Positions 59,333 through 64,000 of a DNA stretch of 64,000 bases are shown here, piece by piece. Within the stretch, counting starts at the first letter, position 1, and each line of letters begins with the position of its first letter. The DNA comes from Ponticaulis koreensis DSM 19734 (GTDB lineage Bacteria > Pseudomonadota > Alphaproteobacteria > Caulobacterales > Hyphomonadaceae), in the NCBI RefSeq assembly GCF_000420665.1, contig NZ_ATVJ01000003.1, forward strand, positions 1 through 64,000, given 5' to 3'. The notes below the pieces were generated by a model. The model had not been told where the DNA came from and did not search any database. It saw only the letters and a program-made list of their open reading frames with translations. The position numbers and the translations under genes are program-made.

Positions 59333-60766
59333 TCACGGAATTCGTTGCGTGATCCCGACCAGTGTTTTCGCCATAGATCCGAAGACTTTTGGCTGGAAAT
59401 AAACGCTCGCTGACCGTTTCACGACTTCTGCGCGTGTCGGATAAGGCGAGATGTATTTTGTAAGGTCGCGCATCTTCAGCTTGTTCGCCATGGCGAGTGA
59501 CAGGATCTGAAGAATGTCACCTGCGCCAGTGCCCAGAATTGATGCGCCGAGAATTTTGTCGCCGTTGCCAACGAAGAGACGGATACCGCCTTCCGTGTCG
59601 CGTTCTGCAATGGCCCGGTCATTTTCGTGGAACGGAAATTCGATCACCTGAACATTATCACCATCACGCTCGCGGGCTTCTGCCTCTGACAGTCCGATCT
59701 GTGCCAGCTCTGGCTCGATATAAGTGACGGCGGGAATCTGTTCGCTCACGGCTTTGGCAGGCAGTTTCATCAGCGCTGCCTGAACAAAAATACTCGCATG
59801 CCAGCCGGCAAGGTGGGTGAACTGGCCACGGCCGGCGATATCGCCTACGGCCCAGACCTTTGAATTGGACACAGAGCGCAGGTTCGGCTTTGTCGTAATG
59901 CCAGCGCGTGTGTGCTCGACGCCGCCGGCCTCAAGGTTCAGACCATCCAGCGCGGAAACGCGTCCAACGGCGACCAGCAGGTGTGAGCCGCTAATGGTTT
60001 TCTTCTCGCCATCATGTTCGACTTTGACCGAAATATCACCCGGCTGACCAAAGACTTCGACGGCCTTGTGACCCTCCAGAATGGTTACGCCTTCAGCCCG
60101 AAGCGCTTCGATGGCTTTAGCCGCATGAACAGGGTCTGCATTGCCGAGCGCTTTCGCCATCTCGATCACAGTCACGTCAGCGCCGAGCCGACGGAAGGCC
60201 TGCGCCATCTCAACGCCGATCGGGCCGCCGCCCAGGATCACCAGATGGCTCGGGAATTCTGGCAGGCTGAACAGGGTTTCATTCGTCACGTAAGGCAGCG
60301 TGTTCATGCCCGTAATCGGTGGCACGAAGGCGTGTGAGCCGGCTGCGATCACGACACGACGCGCTTTGACTTCTGTCGTTTCGGACTCGATGGTGTTTTC
60401 GTCTTTGAAGCTAGCGTATTCGCGGATGACATTGACGCCGAGACCTTCAAACCGTTCCTGGCTGTCGACCGGAGCAATCTGCTCAATGACGCCGTTTACA
60501 TGCGCTTTGACAGCGTCCCAGTCGATTTGCGGTTCGGCAGGCGCAATGCCGAATTTGGCGGCATTGCGCATGGTCTTGGCCGTTTTGGCCGCCGCCAGAA
60601 GCGCTTTGGATGGAACACAGCCTGTATTGAGGCAGTCGCCACCCATTTCGCCTTTTTCAAAAAGAACGACGTTCAGGCCAAGCTGGGCTGCACCGGAGGC
60701 AACCGAGAGGCCGCCTGATCCGGCGCCAATGACGACGAGGTCTGCTTTGATTTTTGTTTTGGACAT
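59333..60766 (-). CDS. FAD-dependent disulfide reductase (mercuric-reductase/Lpd-like)
   Basis: 477 residues. FAD-binding VVIGAGSGGLSVASGAAQLG, redox cysteines C45 and C50 in GGDCLNTGCVPSK, NAD-binding VILGGGPIGVEMAQAF, FAD motif KVWAVGDIAG and the C-terminal dimer interface. It lacks the N-terminal metal-binding domain of MerA and the His-Pro end typical of lipoamide dehydrogenases (the end is VGITQRIP). A general dithiol or quinone reductase is likely. It lies 18 bases downstream of a TVP38-family gene in the same operon, an association widespread in proteobacteria. Confidence 0.88.
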   Translation of the reverse strand: MSKTKIKADLVVIGAGSGGLSVASGAAQLGLNVVLFEKGEMGGDCLNTGCVPSKALLAAAKTAKTMRNAAKFGIAPAEPQIDWDAVKAHVNGVIEQIAPVDSQERFEGLGVNVIREYASFKDENTIESETTEVKARRVVIAAGSHAFVPPITGMNTLPYVTNETLFSLPEFPSHLVILGGGPIGVEMAQAFRRLGADVTVIEMAKALGNADPVHAAKAIEALRAEGVTILEGHKAVEVFGQPGDISVKVEHDGEKKTISGSHLLVAVGRVSALDGLNLEAGGVEHTRAGITTKPNLRSVSNSKVWAVGDIAGRGQFTHLAGWHASIFVQAALMKLPAKAVSEQIPAVTYIEPELAQIGLSEAEARERDGDNVQVIEFPFHENDRAIAERDTEGGIRLFVGNGDKILGASILGTGAGDILQILSLAMANKLKMRDLTKYISPYPTRAEVVKRSASVYFQPKVFGSMAKTLVGITQRIP

Positions 60767-60784
60767 TTGTTTTTCTCGGTCGTC

Positions 60785-61531
60785 TTAGTTTTCTGCAGGT
60801 GCTGCCGGAACTTTTCGGAAGCGTTTCAGGATGACAGGTATCAGGCTCACCACGGCGAGTGCCGCCATAGGTGGCGCAACCTGCCAGAAAAAGCCGCCAA
60901 GGTTCAGATCTTCACCGCGGTCGAATACGCCGCCAAGTCCGGCGCCGACCCATGTGTAAGCGATGACCCCCGGCATAATTCCGAAGAAAGTTGATAAGAT
61001 GAAGTCACGCGCTTTGGCGCCGAGCAGGGCAGGGGCGATATTCGCCACAGGGAACGGCACCATTGGCATAAAGCGCAGAAAGAACATGTAGCTGAGCGCA
61101 TCTTCGCGGAAGCCTGCCTCCAGCTTTTTCAGGAAGGGCCCGGCACGCTGGCGAAGTGGCTCGCCAATGGAGGTGCGGGCAACGCTGAACAGCGCTGTCG
61201 CACCAAGCGTTGCGCCCAGCACCGTAGCAGCGGACCCGCCGACGAGGCCAAAGAGGAAGCCGCCTGCAATCGTAATCCAGAGCGCGCCCGGCAGCATGAA
61301 CAGCGTCGCAAGTGCGTAGACAGCGATATAGGCTGCAAAAGCGAGTGCGAAATTCTCGGTCACGAACTCGTTGAGCGCAGCACGCTGTGTCTCAAGCGTT
61401 TCAAGCGAGAGGTATTTGTGCAGGCCGGCCATGTAGGCGGCAACAAGCCCGACAATCACAATTGCGACTGGCAGAAGGCGTAACGCCCAATTTGTTTTCT
61501 TTGCCTGTGTTGGCGTGTCTGTGTGCGTCAT
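60785..61531 (-). CDS. TVP38/TMEM64 (DedA-like) membrane protein
   Basis: 248 residues with about five membrane segments. The family core LFMLPGALWITIAGGFLFG and MVPFPVANIAPALLGA is present. Members are inner-membrane proteins related to DedA lipid or polar-head transporters; the specific substrate is unknown. The gene is first of a pair with the disulfide reductase. Confidence 0.88.
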   Translation of the reverse strand: MTHTDTPTQAKKTNWALRLLPVAIVIVGLVAAYMAGLHKYLSLETLETQRAALNEFVTENFALAFAAYIAVYALATLFMLPGALWITIAGGFLFGLVGGSAATVLGATLGATALFSVARTSIGEPLRQRAGPFLKKLEAGFREDALSYMFFLRFMPMVPFPVANIAPALLGAKARDFILSTFFGIMPGVIAYTWVGAGLGGVFDRGEDLNLGGFFWQVAPPMAALAVVSLIPVILKRFRKVPAAPAEN

Positions 61532-61554
61532 TATTTTACGTCTCGTTTCGGCCG

Positions 61555-62370
61555 TTAGGAGGCAACGTCGTTGAGGGACCAGTCATACTCGTGACCGGCA
61601 ATATCGGGGCGGGCATTGATGCGTTCAGCGAGGTCATCGTCTGCGAATTGCAGGAGATGCGCAATCACGCCGTTTTCCGTGCCGCCAAAGTCTTCGCGAA
61701 ACCAGCGATAGATGCTGGAAACTTCGAGGCGACCGTCCCGGCGGAAGCTCACGCCGCGCGGATGATTGATGTAGTCACGCGCCGCGGCATTCAGGTCTTC
61801 GTCCAGCGTGTCCGCTGTCCAGGCTTGTGTTTGCAGGTTCGGACAGCCGATTGAAGCGCAGTTAACGGCATAATGCACGCGCGGATCATCAAAGCGAACG
61901 CGCAAAATGTCATGCTCTATATTATCTAAGGACAGCGTTTCGCCCTCTACCGTGACTACATCCTGTTTCCAGGGGCCGCGGCTGAACAGGCCGGATGAAA
62001 TATCACGAATCGAATCGACCGGGTAATTCTCGATGATTACCTGCACGGTGAGCGCATTATAAAGATTAGCCCAGGCTGCGAATTGCGCGTCGTCAGGCAG
62101 GGCCGAGATCGGTTGAGTGGCGAGGGACTCAATATACGCGTTCAAGCTGGCGCGCGCTGAAGCGTCGTCACTAAGACGGGCATAGTCAACGCGGTTCACG
62201 CCATCATCTGAATCCACAACGAAATCAGAGAGGATCGCGGTCCATGCGGAATGGTCCTGCGCGCCCATTGTCTCTGTTTGAGCAGATTGCGCTTGTGCAG
62301 GCAGCGTTGCGGTCGTTCCTGCAAGCATCAGCGCAATAAAGGCTTTTCTTATAACGGGTGAGGATGTCAC
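61555..62370 (-). CDS. DUF547 exported protein
   Basis: I prefer the GTG at 62370, which has GGAGA 7 bases upstream and makes a clean signal peptide (VTSSPVIRKAFIALMLAGTT through AQAQS); 271 residues. An ATG at 62421 would add 17 residues in front of the signal. DUF547 motifs: DYARLSDDASARASLNAYIE, FAAWANLYNALTVQVIIENYP, HYAVNCASIGCPNL and AARDYINHPRGVSF. The role is unproven; the Cys-x-x-x-x-Cys in NCASIGCP is conserved in the family. Confidence 0.85.
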   Translation of the reverse strand: MTSSPVIRKAFIALMLAGTTATLPAQAQSAQTETMGAQDHSAWTAILSDFVVDSDDGVNRVDYARLSDDASARASLNAYIESLATQPISALPDDAQFAAWANLYNALTVQVIIENYPVDSIRDISSGLFSRGPWKQDVVTVEGETLSLDNIEHDILRVRFDDPRVHYAVNCASIGCPNLQTQAWTADTLDEDLNAAARDYINHPRGVSFRRDGRLEVSSIYRWFREDFGGTENGVIAHLLQFADDDLAERINARPDIAGHEYDWSLNDVAS

Positions 62371-62534
62371 GCCGGTTCTCCATAAAACTGAGACATTTAT
62401 ATATGTGTGAGGTCTAGCCATGTCGCCTCACGTTGAGTATCAGCGCTTCAAACGCACGTGAGGTCCAGTCACGGAAGATGTTATCTCTGTTTCAGGGGAT
62501 ATTTTTCTGTCGATTGTGCTTGACGATGCCAGCT

Positions 62535-62560
62535 AAAGCCCGTATCAGCGCGGGCTTTCT
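62535..62560 (+). terminator. Hairpin upstream of rpmH
   Basis: AAAGCCCG and CGGGCTTT pair around an 8-base loop, with only a short T run. It lies 23 bases before rpmH and may be a terminator of upstream transcription or an attenuator. Confidence 0.5.
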
Positions 62561-62580
62561 AACACAAAGGGGCGTGAGCC

Positions 62581-62718
62581 GTGAAACGCACATTCCAGCC
62601 AAGCCGACTGAAGCGTGCCCGTACCCACGGGTTCCGCAGCCGCATGTCAACCAAGAACGGTCGTAAAGTTCTTGCAAACCGCCGTGCCAAGGGCCGTAAG
62701 CGTCTGGGCGTATCTTAA
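62581..62718 (+). CDS. rpmH: Ribosomal protein L34
   Basis: 45 residues from a GTG start with AAAGGGGC upstream. The sequence [20 protein letters not shown] and [19 protein letters not shown] is unmistakable L34, a small basic protein of the large ribosomal subunit. It precedes rnpA by 8 bases, the conserved order. Confidence 0.97.
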   Translation: MKRTFQPSRLKRARTHGFRSRMSTKNGRKVLANRRAKGRKRLGVS

Positions 62719-62726
62719 TTGATACG

Positions 62727-63074
62727 ATGCAGATTCGCCGTCTGAAAATCCGTAAGGAGTTTCTGAAGGCGGCGAAAGGGCACGCAGCCCGGCGCCATCT
62801 CGTAGTGGTGCAGGGTATTGATCGTCGCGACGGTCAACAGCATGTCGGTGAAGGCTTTACCACGACGAAAAAGATTGGCGGCGCTGTTGTCCGAAACCGG
62901 GCTCGGCGCCGTTTGCGTGTCGCGGCACGTGAACTGCTGCCAAAATACGCAAAGCCCGGATACGACTATGTGTTCATTGCGCGTGCAGGCACAGCTGCGG
63001 CACCATGGGAACGTTTGCTTGACGATGTGGAAACAGCGTTGATAAGGCTCCACTGGGATAAATCCGCACAATAG
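62727..63074 (+). CDS. rnpA: Ribonuclease P protein component
   Basis: 115 residues. The RNR signature is KKIGGAVVRNRARRRLRVAA, and the N-terminal IRRLKIRKEFLKAAKGH matches the substrate-contact region. It pairs with RNase P RNA to remove tRNA leaders. It is followed by yidC after 45 bases; a yidD gene, often between them, is absent. Confidence 0.93.
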   Translation: MQIRRLKIRKEFLKAAKGHAARRHLVVVQGIDRRDGQQHVGEGFTTTKKIGGAVVRNRARRRLRVAARELLPKYAKPGYDYVFIARAGTAAAPWERLLDDVETALIRLHWDKSAQ

Positions 63075-63119
63075 TAGATTAGATGGGCGAGAGCGCTCAG
63101 AGGAACAGGGCAGCAGCAA

Positions 63120-64000
63120 ATGCAACAGGAAACCAGTCTGCGCAATCTGATCATTGCGATGGTGGCAATCGGCGCGATCATGTTGTTCTGGCAGATCTTC
63201 TTCTGGGGTCCTGAACAGGAAGCCCGCAATGAAATGCTCGCAGCGCGTCAGGCCGCTAACGAGCAGGTCGAAGCGGCTAACACGACGGCGACTGAAGGCG
63301 CTGCTGAGACGCTCCCTGCCGAACCTGTCTACGAAGATGTCCGTATACCTTTCTCCGGCCCTGCAATGGACGGCTCCATTCTTCTGCGTGGTGCGCGTGT
63401 CGATACGCTGAACCTGCGTAACTATTACGAGACGCTGGAAGATCGCGAAGCTGAGAATCCTGAAGGCGAAGTCACGATCTTCCAGCCTCAGGGCACAGGC
63501 GACGGCTATTATGCCTCTCTTGGTTGGACGAACTCTGAAGGCGCGGCGATCACGGACGCCCAAACGCCATGGCAACTGGTTGAAGGCGACGAGCTGACAC
63601 CTGAAACGCCAATTGTAATCGGCTATGACACAGATGGCCTGTCTATCAGTCGCGAAGTGTCTATCGATGAGAACTTCATGTTCACATTCTCAGACACCGT
63701 CACGAATACATCGGGCCGTGAGCGTTCCGTCCAGCCATATGGTGTCCTTCGCCAGTTCGGTGCGCCGGACGATCTGGCAAACTTCTACATTCTTCACGAA
63801 GGCCTCGTTGCTGCGACCGGCGGCGAGCTTCACCTTGAGAAGTACAAGAAGCTGGAAGAGGGCGCGAGCTTTGGCCGCGATAGCTCAGAAGGCGGTTGGA
63901 TTGGTCTGACATCCAAATACTGGCTGGGCGCGCTCATTCCGGATCAGAGCCAGCCATTCAATGTCAGCTACCGCACAATCAACCGCGACTCTGGACAAGT
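63120..64000 (+). CDS. yidC: Membrane protein insertase YidC, N-terminal part (cut by window end)
   Basis: 293 residues visible, frame open at the window end. N-terminal membrane helix (LIIAMVAIGAIMLFWQIFFW), a linker rich in Ala/Glu, then the periplasmic beta-domain typical of Gram-negative YidC (RGARVDTLNLRNYYETL, GWIGLTSKYWLGALIPDQ). The catalytic five-helix core lies beyond the window. It inserts membrane proteins alone or with SecYEG. Confidence 0.95.
   Translation, partial: MQQETSLRNLIIAMVAIGAIMLFWQIFFWGPEQEARNEMLAARQAANEQVEAANTTATEGAAETLPAEPVYEDVRIPFSGPAMDGSILLRGARVDTLNLRNYYETLEDREAENPEGEVTIFQPQGTGDGYYASLGWTNSEGAAITDAQTPWQLVEGDELTPETPIVIGYDTDGLSISREVSIDENFMFTFSDTVTNTSGRERSVQPYGVLRQFGAPDDLANFYILHEGLVAATGGELHLEKYKKLEEGASFGRDSSEGGWIGLTSKYWLGALIPDQSQPFNVSYRTINRDSGQ

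Noticed and set aside
62535-62720. Chromosome origin near rpmH
   Set aside because: No dnaA gene and no cluster of DnaA boxes is visible; in alphaproteobacteria rpmH is often far from the origin.
62492-63575. Long minus-strand frame opposite rnpA and yidC
   Set aside because: It is the complement of two well-identified genes and has no protein features.

Overview
This window looks like the chromosome of a marine-type alphaproteobacterium. That rests on the rpmH-rnpA-yidC block at the right end, a CCA-encoding tRNA-Arg, and protein styles typical of Hyphomonadaceae-like and Rhodobacter-like genomes. The family-level placement is inference; no phylogeny was run. Most of the window (about 8.9 to 54.85 kb) is accessory DNA sitting against the 3' end of the tRNA-Arg gene at 54833-54909.

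Layout. (1) 1-7252: the 3' part of a giant RHS/YD-repeat protein with a LysM-like segment and an AT-richer C-terminal tip, followed by a small gene in the usual place of an immunity gene. (2) 7253-8996: palindromic intergenic repeats around one hypothetical gene. (3) 8997-19429: a compact phage-like element with Toprim/primase protein, AAA ATPase, terminase, HNH, major capsid, prohead protease, connector, portal and tyrosine integrase. It has no tail, lysis or baseplate genes, so it looks like a capsid-forming phage satellite rather than a whole prophage. (4) 19436-54848: a mobilizable element. MobC-like protein and relaxase lie at its left end; a VirD4/TraG-type coupling protein and a large serine recombinase lie at its right end, next to the tRNA. 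No type IV secretion channel genes are visible, so it would need a helper.

Cargo of the mobilizable element, left to right: a three-gene unknown module, ArdA anti-restriction, a secreted repeat plus GH5-like glycosidase with a WecG/WecB-type surface-glycan set, a 1436-residue NACHT-like ATPase with a nuclease-like C-terminus, an HExxH metalloprotease, an ankyrin protein, and regulators. Next comes a peptide-export island at 40-48 kb: two precursors with double-glycine leaders, a C39-peptidase ABC exporter, an HlyD adaptor, a small membrane protein placed like an immunity gene, and an orphan Cys-rich precursor-like peptide. A resolvase and conjugation accessory genes follow.

(5) 55008-64000: ordinary chromosome with DmpA-type peptidase, gamma-glutamyltransferase lipoprotein, HAMP histidine kinase, mercuric-reductase-like flavoprotein, TVP38/TMEM64 protein, DUF547 protein, rpmH, rnpA and the start of yidC.

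The element ends are unusually readable. A 19-bp direct repeat (8900-8918 and 54830-54848) covers the 3' end of the tRNA, and a diverged copy at 19436 sits exactly between the satellite and the mobilizable element, as expected for two elements stacked at one tRNA. The serine recombinase reads in frame through this repeat, so its C-terminus should differ between integrated and circular states.
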